A DNA stretch of 36,530 nt, from assembly GCA_024698705.1 (NCBI GenBank), contig JAILQX010000054.1:1-36530 (forward strand), in the 5' to 3' direction. Source of the stretch: Lachnospiraceae bacterium (lineage in GTDB: Bacteria; Bacillota; Clostridia; Lachnospirales; Lachnospiraceae). The translations under genes were made by a program, and so were the position numbers. The notes beneath the pieces are model-generated. The model was given only the letters and a program-made list of their open reading frames with translations. It did not search any database and was not told the origin of the DNA. Within the stretch, counting starts at the first letter, position 1. Each line of letters starts with the position of its first letter. Shown here one piece after another: positions 26,361-33,498 of this stretch.

Positions 26361-27248
26361 TCAAAGATGGACGATATCGTCAACAGATCTGTATTTCGCA
26401 ATGATATGATTGTACATGGTTCTGACCGCGGGAGCCATATATCCCGGATTAAGGGTGGCCACTCCGATTATCCTGCAGGGATTTCCCTGTAATTTGAACA
26501 CATCCACATCATACGGTATGTCCTTCATGCACAGCTCAGGCATGAGACATATACCGAAACCCTTCTCAACGAGCCTTACCGTGGACAGGTCATCCACCAC
26601 ATGATAGTTTGACTGGACGGACAGATTATTTTCCTTAAGAAATGTCTGGATATCCGCGTCGGTACTTTCTCTCTGAGTAACAAAGCTGTAACTTCTTATC
26701 TCATCAAGCGTCACGTATTCGCCTTTTTTCTTAACGCCTTTCGGAAATACGCACACAAGCGGATCCTTGCACAGAGGCTCGATCGGTATGTCTCCCGCAC
26801 TGGATACCGATAGGAATCCGAGATCCACAACGCCGTTCTTTATCCAGTATGATACTTCCTCATACGAGCCCTGAAATACTTCGATCTTAACTTCGGGATA
26901 TTTGTCCTTGAAAGAACTCATGATATCGGGAAGCCAGTTGGTACATACGCTGGAAAACACTCCTATCTTCACATTTCCTGACTTTAATCCGTTTGTTTCC
27001 GCTATGAACTGCTGCAATGACTCATCACTGTTGAGCACCGCGTTGACATACGGAAGGAGATGCTCTCCGTAATTTGTCAGCGTGACTCCGTTCTTGCTCC
27101 TCGTGAGTACCGAAAAGCCGAGTTCTGCCTCCATGGAACCGATCGCGTGGCTGATCGCCGACGGAGTCAGTCCGAGTATATCCGCTGCCTTACGAAAGCT
27201 TCCTATCGAGGCAACGGTCTTAAATACCTGATATGTAAGTAATGTCAT
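26361..27248 (-). CDS. LysR-family transcriptional regulator
   Basis: 295 residues. The N-terminal winged helix-turn-helix (about 1-60) includes GSFRKAADILGLTPSAISHA and LGFSVLTRSKNGVTLT. An effector-binding domain spans about 88-295 and contains GDIPIEPLCKDPLVCVFP. AGGGAGAGAAT precedes the ATG. It starts 21 bp after the last oxidoreductase gene, so it is probably the last or an attenuated part of that operon and may control it. Its ligand is unknown. LysR-like boxes lie before the operon. Confidence 0.9.
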   Translation of the reverse strand: MTLLTYQVFKTVASIGSFRKAADILGLTPSAISHAIGSMEAELGFSVLTRSKNGVTLTNYGEHLLPYVNAVLNSDESLQQFIAETNGLKSGNVKIGVFSSVCTNWLPDIMSSFKDKYPEVKIEVFQGSYEEVSYWIKNGVVDLGFLSVSSAGDIPIEPLCKDPLVCVFPKGVKKKGEYVTLDEIRSYSFVTQRESTDADIQTFLKENNLSVQSNYHVVDDLSTVRLVEKGFGICLMPELCMKDIPYDVDVFKLQGNPCRIIGVATLNPGYMAPAVRTMYNHIIAKYRSVDDIVHL

Positions 27249-27269
27249 ATTCTCTCCCTAAAAAAACAG

Positions 27270-28214
27270 TTATGCTCTTGCACATCTGTACTGTAGATCC
27301 TCCCAGCGGCGATCTACCTCTGCTTGGAACTGTGCGATAAGATCCTCATTGCCGGGCTTGAACAAATGCTTGAACCTGCCCTGTTCCCTAAGGAAATCCT
27401 CTATGGGAAGCTTCTTCTTCGGTTCATAGTTGAGTATCCATTTGCCATGGTCCACTTCAAACAGCGGCCAGTAACAGGTCTCAATTGCCAATCTGCATAT
27501 ATTCATGACATCTGCGGTATCGTATCTCCAGCCTCTGGGACAGGGTGCCATGATATTTAAGAATGCCGCACCTTCCGTGTATATGGCCTTTTCGCTCTTG
27601 AGATAAAGATCCTTGAAATCCTTTGTAAGTGTGGTCTGTGCAACATAAGGCACGTAATGATCCGCGATTATGCCGGCCAGATCCTTCCTGTTCTGCATCT
27701 TGCCGTTGCTTTTCTTTCCGACAGGTGTTGTGGTCGTGTCGGCATACATCGGCGTAGCGCTCGAGCGCTGGATACCTGTGTTCATATATGCGCCGTTATC
27801 GTAGCAGACATACACAAGATCATGTCCGCGTTCCATCGCTCCCGAAAGTGACTGAAATCCGATATCGTATGTTCCACCGTCACCACCGAAGGTTATGAAC
27901 TTGAAGTTTTCATTTTCGGGCAGTCTGCCCCTCTTTTTTAGCGCCTTGTATGCGGTTTCTACACCGCTCAGTGTTGCTCCGGCATTTTCAAATGCGTTAT
28001 GTATGTAGCTGTCCTCCCATGCCGTATAGGGGTACATGTATGTGGAAACCTCAAGACAGCCGGTCGCATTGCCTATTACCGCGCGGTCGCCTTCATGTAA
28101 TGCTCTCAGAACGCCTCTGACCGCAATGGTTGCTCCGCAGCCCGCGCACATACGATGTCCCGGCGCAAGACGCTCGGGTTTGTTCATTATTTCCTTAAAA
28201 TTATATTCGCTCAT
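27270..28214 (-). CDS. porB: 2-oxoacid:ferredoxin oxidoreductase, beta subunit (TPP-binding)
   Basis: 314 residues. MCAGCGATIAVRG near the N-terminus and a further cysteine near residue 53 are the iron-sulfur ligands of PorB-type subunits. The TPP/Mg site is in GDGGTYDIGFQSLSGAMERG with DNGAYMNTG following. It decarboxylates a 2-oxoacid (pyruvate is the most likely), making an acyl-CoA while reducing ferredoxin. It lies 18 bp after the alpha gene. Pyruvate versus branched-chain oxoacid specificity cannot be decided by eye. Confidence 0.88.
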   Translation of the reverse strand: MSEYNFKEIMNKPERLAPGHRMCAGCGATIAVRGVLRALHEGDRAVIGNATGCLEVSTYMYPYTAWEDSYIHNAFENAGATLSGVETAYKALKKRGRLPENENFKFITFGGDGGTYDIGFQSLSGAMERGHDLVYVCYDNGAYMNTGIQRSSATPMYADTTTTPVGKKSNGKMQNRKDLAGIIADHYVPYVAQTTLTKDFKDLYLKSEKAIYTEGAAFLNIMAPCPRGWRYDTADVMNICRLAIETCYWPLFEVDHGKWILNYEPKKKLPIEDFLREQGRFKHLFKPGNEDLIAQFQAEVDRRWEDLQYRCARA

Positions 28215-28232
28215 TTTATTCTCCCGCTAAGT

Positions 28233-29414
28233 TTACTCTCTGAGACCGATGTATCTGAACTGGTCAAATTCTTTACCCTGCTCGACATGCTGCTTCAGAT
28301 CATCGAAGATACCGTATACGCTTTCAACCGTGAAATCCCTTCCGGCCAGCCCGTAAATGTAATTGACTGCTTCGGTCGATACTTTTTCCCTGAAAAGTGC
28401 TGCCATTATCTCGCTGCCAAGCGGTCCGCCGTTCGTATTGTAACTTTCACATCTGTCCATGATAGCCACTGCCTTGCTTCCCGCAAGAGCCTTTGCTATC
28501 TGAACCGCGGGAAACGGTCTGAACACACGCAGTTTGAGTACTCCGGCTTTTATTCCCTGTTCTCTCAGGTCATCCACTGCCTGCTTTGCGGTACCTGCCG
28601 CAGAACCCATGATGACCATGACATAATCCGCATCCGATGTCTTATATTCTTCAAAGAAGCCGAAGCCTCTTCCTGTCAGTTCTCTGTATCTGTCAGCAAC
28701 CTCTATGATGACATCCTTTGCAGCTTCCATTGCAAGAGCCTGGTTCTTTCTTGCTTCCATTGCATAGTTGGATACGCTGTACGGTCCGACCGACATCGGC
28801 TTGCCCGGATTGAGCAGGAATTCTTCCGGCTTATATGTTCCGACAAATTCCCGAACCTTATCGTCCTCAAGCAGCTCGATGTTTTCCACTGCGTGGCTTG
28901 TGATAAAACCATCCTGACATATCATGATGGGAAGATGTACCCTGACATCCTCCGCGATCGGATAAGCCTGTATGAAGTTGTCGTATGCTTCCTGATTGTT
29001 CTCGGCATAGATCTGTATCCAGCCGGTATCTCTTGCGCCCATACCGTCCGTATGGTCACAGTTGATATTGATCGGTCCCGACAATGTCCTGTTGACAAGT
29101 GCCATGGCGCAGGGCATACGGTTTGATGCAGCGACCAGAAGTTCCTCCCACATGAGCGCGAGTCCGCAGCTGGATGTTGCCGTAAGGCTTCTTGCACCGG
29201 CCGCTTCCGAACCGAGTGTGGCACTCATTGATGAATGCTCGCTCTCTACGGGTATGAATTCCGTGTCACATTCCCCGTTTGCAATATATGTGGAAACAAG
29301 CTGCGGTATTTCCGTGGAGGGTGTTATGGGAAATGCAGGCATAACATCGGGATTTATCTGCTTTATAGCGTATGCAACGGCCTCATTGCCGCTCATTCTG
29401 TCTCTTATTGCCAT
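28233..29414 (-). CDS. porA: 2-oxoacid:ferredoxin oxidoreductase, alpha subunit
   Basis: 393 residues from MAIRDRMSGNEAVAYAIKQI. FPITPSTEIPQLVSTYIANG and EHSSMSATLGSEAAGARSLT are the pyrimidine-binding TPP domain motifs of the alpha subunit. The C-terminal half is the transketolase C-like domain. The frame extends 13 codons upstream, but GAGGGAGGGACAATA supports this ATG, which overlaps the delta stop codon by one base (TAATG). Confidence 0.9.
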   Translation of the reverse strand: MAIRDRMSGNEAVAYAIKQINPDVMPAFPITPSTEIPQLVSTYIANGECDTEFIPVESEHSSMSATLGSEAAGARSLTATSSCGLALMWEELLVAASNRMPCAMALVNRTLSGPININCDHTDGMGARDTGWIQIYAENNQEAYDNFIQAYPIAEDVRVHLPIMICQDGFITSHAVENIELLEDDKVREFVGTYKPEEFLLNPGKPMSVGPYSVSNYAMEARKNQALAMEAAKDVIIEVADRYRELTGRGFGFFEEYKTSDADYVMVIMGSAAGTAKQAVDDLREQGIKAGVLKLRVFRPFPAVQIAKALAGSKAVAIMDRCESYNTNGGPLGSEIMAALFREKVSTEAVNYIYGLAGRDFTVESVYGIFDDLKQHVEQGKEFDQFRYIGLRE

Positions 29415-29716
29415 TATTGTCCCTCCCTCATCTCGATCGCACCGAAGGGACATGCCTTAACGCAAATACCGCAACCCTTGCAATGATCGTAGTCAAAATC
29501 CGTTCTCTTGCAGTTGACAACCGGTATGGAACTGTCCGGACATACCGGAACGCAAAGAAGACACTGCTTGCATTTCTCTTCAAGAAATACCGGTGTGTTG
29601 GTCCTCCATTCTCCCGTGTTGAACTGTTTTGATGTTGCGGCGGCATACATCTGAAGACCTTCGGTGAGTTCGTAATATGCCGACTTTTCATTTATCTTAT
29701 TTATATCTGTTCTCAT
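29414..29716 (-). CDS. porD: 2-oxoacid:ferredoxin oxidoreductase, delta subunit (2x[4Fe-4S])
   Basis: 100 residues. Two CxxCxxCxxxCP motifs, CKQCLLCVPVCP and CKGCGICVKACP, bind two [4Fe-4S] clusters that carry electrons from the TPP site to ferredoxin. It starts inside the end of the gamma gene (4-base ATGA overlap), so translation is coupled. Confidence 0.93.
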   Translation of the reverse strand: MRTDINKINEKSAYYELTEGLQMYAAATSKQFNTGEWRTNTPVFLEEKCKQCLLCVPVCPDSSIPVVNCKRTDFDYDHCKGCGICVKACPFGAIEMREGQ

Positions 29717-30321
29717 GCGTATCTCCTGTCTGCTTCCTTAAGGTCATCCTCCAATGCCTCAAATGTCTTTATGAGTGCTTGCATATTTCCTTCGATGACC
29801 TCGGGCTTCTTTGCAAACTTATGCTCATATGAACTTCTCATTTCTCTTATGAATTCATCCTGTTCCATAACGCGGCTTACCGCGACTGCCGCAGCGAGCA
29901 TTGGGGAATTGGGGAAATACTTTCCGAGCGCCTCAACCGAGATCTTTCTGGCATCTATAGTGTAGACCGCACCCTTGTAACCCCCAAGAAGCGGAATGAT
30001 ATCAGCTCTGCTTCTTGCGGTATTTATGATTATCGCTCCGTTCTCTTTAAGTCCGGCAGTAACATCGACACTCTCGAGCAATGTTTCATCAACCACCACT
30101 ACCAGATCCGGTGTGTAAATATTGCTGTGAACTCTTATGACGTCCCTGCTTATCCTGTTATATGCCGTTATAGGCGCACCCATTCTTTCCGGGCCGTACT
30201 CCGGAAAGCCCTGAACATGCGCTCCCGTCTTCCATGCCACGTCGGCAAGCAGGAGTGCTGCCGTCTTGGCTCCCTGGCCTCCTCTGCCGTGCCATCTTAT
30301 TTCCAATGTTTCGTTGCTCAT
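29713..30321 (-). CDS. porG: 2-oxoacid:ferredoxin oxidoreductase, gamma subunit
   Basis: 202 residues. The glycine-rich IRWHGRGGQGAKTAALLLAD and QGFPEYGPERMGAPITAYNR identify the gamma subunit. It is the first gene of the gamma-delta-alpha-beta operon. The four-gene form is typical of archaea and Thermotoga, and is also seen in Clostridia beside the single-chain enzyme. GGAGGTTTTT precedes the ATG. Confidence 0.92.
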   Translation of the reverse strand: MSNETLEIRWHGRGGQGAKTAALLLADVAWKTGAHVQGFPEYGPERMGAPITAYNRISRDVIRVHSNIYTPDLVVVVDETLLESVDVTAGLKENGAIIINTARSRADIIPLLGGYKGAVYTIDARKISVEALGKYFPNSPMLAAAVAVSRVMEQDEFIREMRSSYEHKFAKKPEVIEGNMQALIKTFEALEDDLKEADRRYA

Positions 30322-30343
30322 AAAAACCTCCGTAATTATCCTT

Positions 30344-30386
30344 TTGGTGAATCCTGTTCATCTTATATTGAAAATCTATTCACCAA
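30344..30386. repeat. Perfect inverted repeat in the porG leader
   Basis: TTGGTGAAT (30344-30352) and ATTCACCAA (30378-30386) are perfect 9-bp inverted arms 25 bases apart. They start about two bases past the expected transcription start of the por operon. They could fold into an mRNA hairpin or bind a dimeric repressor. Confidence 0.55.
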
Positions 30387-30394
30387 CGTTTTCC

Positions 30395-30422
30395 ATTATA
30401 CACCGACTCATATAAAAGTAAA
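30395..30422 (-). promoter_or_regulatory. Promoter of the por operon
   Basis: On the minus strand TATAAT (30395-30400) is perfect. The best -35 box is TTTACT (30417-30422) at a 16-base spacing. The weak -35 box fits a promoter that needs an activator. Confidence 0.6.
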
Positions 30423-30440
30423 GTGAAAAATTAAAATCTT

Positions 30441-30457
30441 TTCATCTAATAGGTGAA
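30441..30457. promoter_or_regulatory. LysR-type box candidate upstream of the por promoter
   Basis: TTCATCTAATAGGTGAA is an interrupted dyad of the T-N11-A type, centred about 60 bases before the expected por start site. That is where LysR regulators usually bind. TTCATC recurs at 30355 and 30463. The LysR gene at the end of the operon is the obvious candidate binder. Confidence 0.4.
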
Positions 30458-30503
30458 TTTGTTTCATCTGTTCAAATATATCCAAATATTATAGAATAAA
30501 AAT

Positions 30504-31475
30504 ATGGTAAAATATAAAAAAAGAGTGTTTACAATAATCCAGATCGGTTCCAAAGAGGATTTTATAAGCTACTCATTTGACATTTTCATAGTGATCGCGA
30601 TAGGATTGAACCTTTTTGTCACCCTGTTCTCCACTTTTGAACAGTCCGTTCCGTATGAAGGTCCACTTCATATAGTAGAAACAGTGACAAGCGTCATTTT
30701 CCTGATCGAATATATACTTCGTATATGGACAGCGGAATGTCTGTATCCGGGAGACAGCAGGTTTAAGGCCCCCTTTCATTTTATATTTTCACTCCTTGGC
30801 CTGATAGATCTTTTCACATTCCTGCCGTTCTTCCTTCCTGTATTCTTCCCTGCAGGCGCCGTTGCTTTCAGGGTGCTCAGGGTCATCAGGATATTCAGGC
30901 TGTTCAGGATCAATTCACAATATGATGCCTTTAATGCCATATTCGACGTATTCAGGGAAAAGAAGAACCAGCTGCTTTCTTCGGTGGGACTTATACTGAT
31001 ATTCATGATCGCGGCGAGTCTGTGTGTATACAGCGTCGAGCACGACGTTCAGCCGGATAAATTTGACAACGCATTTTCGGGTCTGTGGTGGGCAACCTCC
31101 ACTCTTATGACTGTAGGTTACGGCGATGTATATCCGATAACCACATTGGGAAAAGCCCTTTCGATCGTGATAACCTTCCTCGGTGTCGGCCTCGTAGCCA
31201 TCCCCACAGGTATCATAAGTGCGGGCTTCGTTGAACAATATGATAAATTCAGGGTCGGCGGTGTCGTAGATGATACCAAGATCAATTTCGTGACTCCGAT
31301 ACTGGATGAGAACCATCCCTGGATAGAAAAACATCTCAGGGACATAGTACTTCCCCCGGATATGGAACTTATAAGTGTTTTCCGAGAGGGCAATGCGCTC
31401 GACATGAAACCCACTACCAAATTAAAGATCGGCGATGAACTGGTCATCTATCTGAAGCACGTAAAAGCCAAATGA
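30504..31475 (+). CDS. Voltage-gated-type potassium channel with RCK_C-like tail
   Basis: 323 residues. Six hydrophobic segments include an S4-like helix with regularly spaced arginines (FRVLRVIRIFRLFRI), a pore loop with the selectivity filter TVGYGD (about 203-208) and S6. The last 65 residues (DENHPWIEKHLRDIVLPPDM ... IGDELVIYL) look like an RCK_C/TrkA_C ligand-binding domain. It should conduct K+ across the cytoplasmic membrane. A TATTAT box ends only 11 bases before the ATG and no Shine-Dalgarno sequence is visible, so the mRNA may be nearly leaderless. It is transcribed away from the por operon. Confidence 0.87.
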   Translation: MVKYKKRVFTIIQIGSKEDFISYSFDIFIVIAIGLNLFVTLFSTFEQSVPYEGPLHIVETVTSVIFLIEYILRIWTAECLYPGDSRFKAPFHFIFSLLGLIDLFTFLPFFLPVFFPAGAVAFRVLRVIRIFRLFRINSQYDAFNAIFDVFREKKNQLLSSVGLILIFMIAASLCVYSVEHDVQPDKFDNAFSGLWWATSTLMTVGYGDVYPITTLGKALSIVITFLGVGLVAIPTGIISAGFVEQYDKFRVGGVVDDTKINFVTPILDENHPWIEKHLRDIVLPPDMELISVFREGNALDMKPTTKLKIGDELVIYLKHVKAK

Positions 31476-31527
31476 TACGCAGATCAAATGCATTCCGATC
31501 ATTCAATGAATATCACTTGCAGACATA

Positions 31528-31557
31528 AAAAAACAGCGCCTCACAGCGCTGTTTTTT
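31528..31557. terminator. Bidirectional terminator between K+ channel and dtxR-like gene
   Basis: A perfect 12-bp stem pairs AAAAAACAGCGC (31528-31539) with GCGCTGTTTTTT (31546-31557) around a 6-base loop. It serves both converging genes; the stop codon of the minus-strand gene (31556-31558) lies at its edge. Confidence 0.88.
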
Positions 31558-31924
31558 ATCGGTTCTTTTCCAAATGAGTCTTTATCGCATTAAATGTCTC
31601 ATCACTGATTATATGTTCTATCCTGCAGGCATCATCCGCGGCAACCTCCTCGGAAACACCCAGTCTCAAAAAGCATTCGGTCAGAACCACATGACGTTCA
31701 AATATCTTTTGTGCTATCCTTTCACCTTCATCGGTAAATGTAATATACCCTTCACCGCTGACACTTATATATCCGCCTTCCCTCAGGTTCTTCATGGCAT
31801 TGCTGACACTCGGCTTGGAAAATCCCATCTCCTTTACTATATCGATGGATCTGACATTTTCCATCCTGCGGCTCAGGATCAATATGGTTTCAAGATACAT
31901 CTCTCCAGATTCATATAATTGCAT
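31556..31924 (-). CDS. DtxR/MntR-family metal-dependent regulator, short form
   Basis: 122 residues. The winged helix covers about 1-62 (SIDIVKEMGFSKPSVSNAMK) and the dimerisation/metal domain the rest; there is no SH3-like domain. The primary metal site reads Met9, Cys100, Glu103, His104 (DDACRIEHIISDE). This matches the DtxR/IdeR set (Met10, Cys102, Glu105, His106) and not the Asp8/Glu99 of MntR, hinting at iron sensing. The ancillary site seems incomplete. GGAGGGGTTT precedes the ATG. It starts 24 bp after the 73-aa gene and probably shares its promoter. Its targets are unknown. Confidence 0.85.
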   Translation of the reverse strand: MQLYESGEMYLETILILSRRMENVRSIDIVKEMGFSKPSVSNAMKNLREGGYISVSGEGYITFTDEGERIAQKIFERHVVLTECFLRLGVSEEVAADDACRIEHIISDETFNAIKTHLEKNR

Positions 31925-31948
31925 AAACCCCTCCGAAAACCGCCCCGA

Positions 31949-32170
31949 TCATTTGGTCAGGTTTTTTAACGAATTCAGGATACCTGAAGCCTGGTCGATC
32001 TTGATCTTTCCTTTAACCCCGGTAACAACCTGCTTAACAACATCATCGGGAAGATCCACGCCTGTAAGAGACTCGACCGTCTTAACGGGATCCTTCTTAA
32101 AATTTTCCATGGTCTTTGGATCGCTCTGAACCTTCTTTACTATCTCATCGATCTTTGCCTTTACATCCAT
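31949..32170 (-). CDS. Small protein resembling NHLP/Nif11-type leader peptides
   Basis: 73 residues, charged and helical. It has DPKTMENFKKDPVKTVESLT followed by GVDLPDDVVKQVV. This recalls the x-F-x-x-D-P ... G-V-x-L-P pattern of NHLP-type RiPP leader peptides and related free-standing proteins. No GG-type cleavage site, cysteine-rich core or maturation enzyme is seen, so a RiPP role is not supported. AAGGAAGGTATGACTT precedes the ATG. It is co-directional with the DtxR-like gene and has its own promoter. Function unknown. Confidence 0.7.
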   Translation of the reverse strand: MDVKAKIDEIVKKVQSDPKTMENFKKDPVKTVESLTGVDLPDDVVKQVVTGVKGKIKIDQASGILNSLKNLTK

Positions 32171-32251
32171 AAGTCATACCTTCCTTTCACTTATTAAGAG
32201 TCACTCCATAAACAGTTTGCTTTCTGAATATGCAACGAACATTCTACATAT

Positions 32252-32280
32252 ATTATGCCACACCTTTATGGTATTGTCAT
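32252..32280 (-). promoter_or_regulatory. Promoter of the 73-aa gene and dtxR-like gene
   Basis: ATGACA (32275-32280) and CATAAT (32252-32257) on the minus strand are 17 bases apart, just past the aldolase terminator. The leader would be about 75 nt. Confidence 0.6.
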
Positions 32281-32285
32281 GTAAA

Positions 32286-32311
32286 AAAAGCTGCACATGC
32301 GTGCAGCTTTT
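32286..32311 (-). terminator. Terminator after the aldolase gene
   Basis: AAAAGCTGCAC (32286-32296) pairs with GTGCAGCTTTT (32301-32311) around a 4-base loop. A run of T follows on the minus strand. Confidence 0.88.
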
Positions 32312-32337
32312 CGTACTTATAAGTCAGCAAAAGTCCA

Positions 32338-33306
32338 TCAAGCCTTGTTTTCTGAACCAAGAACATATTTGATCTTGTGAGCAACCATATCCTTAACAGC
32401 CTGACGAGCGGGTTTAAGGTACTGACGGGGATCGAAATGATCCGGATGCTCTGCAAAATACTTTCTGATGTTACCTGTCATAGCAAGACGTATATCTGAG
32501 TCGATGTTGATCTTACATACAGCAAGCTTAGCTGCTTCACGAAGCTGATCTTCCGGAATACCGATAGCATCGGGCATCTTTCCGCCGTACTCATTGACCA
32601 TCTTAACGAATTCCTGAGGAACTGATGAAGATCCGTGAAGAACGATCGGGAAGCCGGGAAGTCTTTCGATACAAGCCTTAAGTACGTCGAAACGAAGCGG
32701 AGGGGGAACAAGGATGCCATCAGCATTTCTTGTACACTGAGCAGGTGTGAACTTGTATGCGCCGTGTGATGTACCAACAGCGATGGCAAGTGAATCACAG
32801 CCTGTTCTGTCAACGAACTCTTCTACTTCTTCAGGACGTGTGTAAGACTCTTTTCCTGCTTCTACAACAACTTCATCCTCGATACCTGCAAGTGTACCAA
32901 GCTCAGCTTCAACAACAACGCCATGAGCATGAGCATATTCAACGACCTGCTTTGTAAGAGCGATGTTATCGTCAAAAGACTTAGATGAAGCATCGATCAT
33001 GACTGATGTAAATCCGCCGTCGATACAACTCTTACATAATTCAAATGTATCACCGTGATCCAGATGAAGGGCGATCGGAATCTGAGGATTCTCTTCAACT
33101 GCTGCTTCAACCAGCTTCACAAGATATGTGTGGTTTGCGTAAGCACGTGCGCCCTTTGATACCTGAAGGATAACAGGACTGTTAAGTTCACCTGCAGCTT
33201 CAGTGATACCCTGTACGATTTCCATGTTGTTAACGTTGAAAGCACCGATAGCATATCCGCCGTCATAAGCCTTCTTGAACATTTCGGTAGTTGTTACTAA
33301 TGCCAT
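32338..33306 (-). CDS. fba: Class II fructose-bisphosphate aldolase
   Basis: 322 residues. The zinc ligands and catalytic aspartate lie in ALHLDHGDTFE (Asp83, His84), with further ligands in VEAELGTLAG and VGTSHGAYKF. The phosphate-binding VLHGSSSVP follows. It splits fructose 1,6-bisphosphate to glyceraldehyde 3-phosphate and dihydroxyacetone phosphate in glycolysis. It stands alone, with its own promoter and terminator. AGAAAGGAATTTAAA precedes the ATG. Confidence 0.96.
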   Translation of the reverse strand: MALVTTTEMFKKAYDGGYAIGAFNVNNMEIVQGITEAAGELNSPVILQVSKGARAYANHTYLVKLVEAAVEENPQIPIALHLDHGDTFELCKSCIDGGFTSVMIDASSKSFDDNIALTKQVVEYAHAHGVVVEAELGTLAGIEDEVVVEAGKESYTRPEEVEEFVDRTGCDSLAIAVGTSHGAYKFTPAQCTRNADGILVPPPLRFDVLKACIERLPGFPIVLHGSSSVPQEFVKMVNEYGGKMPDAIGIPEDQLREAAKLAVCKINIDSDIRLAMTGNIRKYFAEHPDHFDPRQYLKPARQAVKDMVAHKIKYVLGSENKA

Positions 33307-33344
33307 TATTTTAAATTCCTTTCTTAGAAAAATTTTTGTTTATG

Positions 33345-33359
33345 CGGTTTGGAAAACCG
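33345..33359. promoter_or_regulatory. Hairpin in the fba leader
   Basis: CGGTTT-GGA-AAACCG is a perfect 6-bp stem in the short untranslated leader of the aldolase mRNA, about 40 bases before the ATG. It could stabilise the 5' end of an abundant transcript. Confidence 0.35.
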
Positions 33360-33362
33360 TCC

Positions 33363-33397
33363 GCATTTAGTATATCACTAAATGCCCTAAATCACAA
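33363..33397 (-). promoter_or_regulatory. fba promoter with palindrome over the -10 box
   Basis: TTGTGA (33392-33397) and TATACT (33369-33374) on the minus strand are 17 bases apart. A perfect inverted repeat, GCATTTAG-N7-CTAAATGC (33363-33385), overlaps the -10 box and the start region. It may be an operator for a repressor of glycolysis. Confidence 0.6.
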
Positions 33398-33443
33398 AGA
33401 ATTTTTTCAGTTAGTGCACGTGAACTGCCTTGTGATTTTTTAC

Positions 33444-33467
33444 AAAAAAAGATCACCGCCGGTGATC
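33444..33467 (-). terminator. Terminator after the pssA-like gene
   Basis: GATCACC (33451-33457) pairs with GGTGATC (33461-33467) with a 3-base loop. On the minus strand seven T residues follow. Confidence 0.82.
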
Positions 33468-33498
33468 CTTAATTTTCTTATACTAATATATCAATGCA

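Noticed and set aside
28155-29126. Long plus-strand open frame of 323 codons opposite the porA and porB genes
   Set aside because: It lies wholly antisense to well-supported oxidoreductase genes, has no ribosome site at its start and encodes a composition unlike a real protein.
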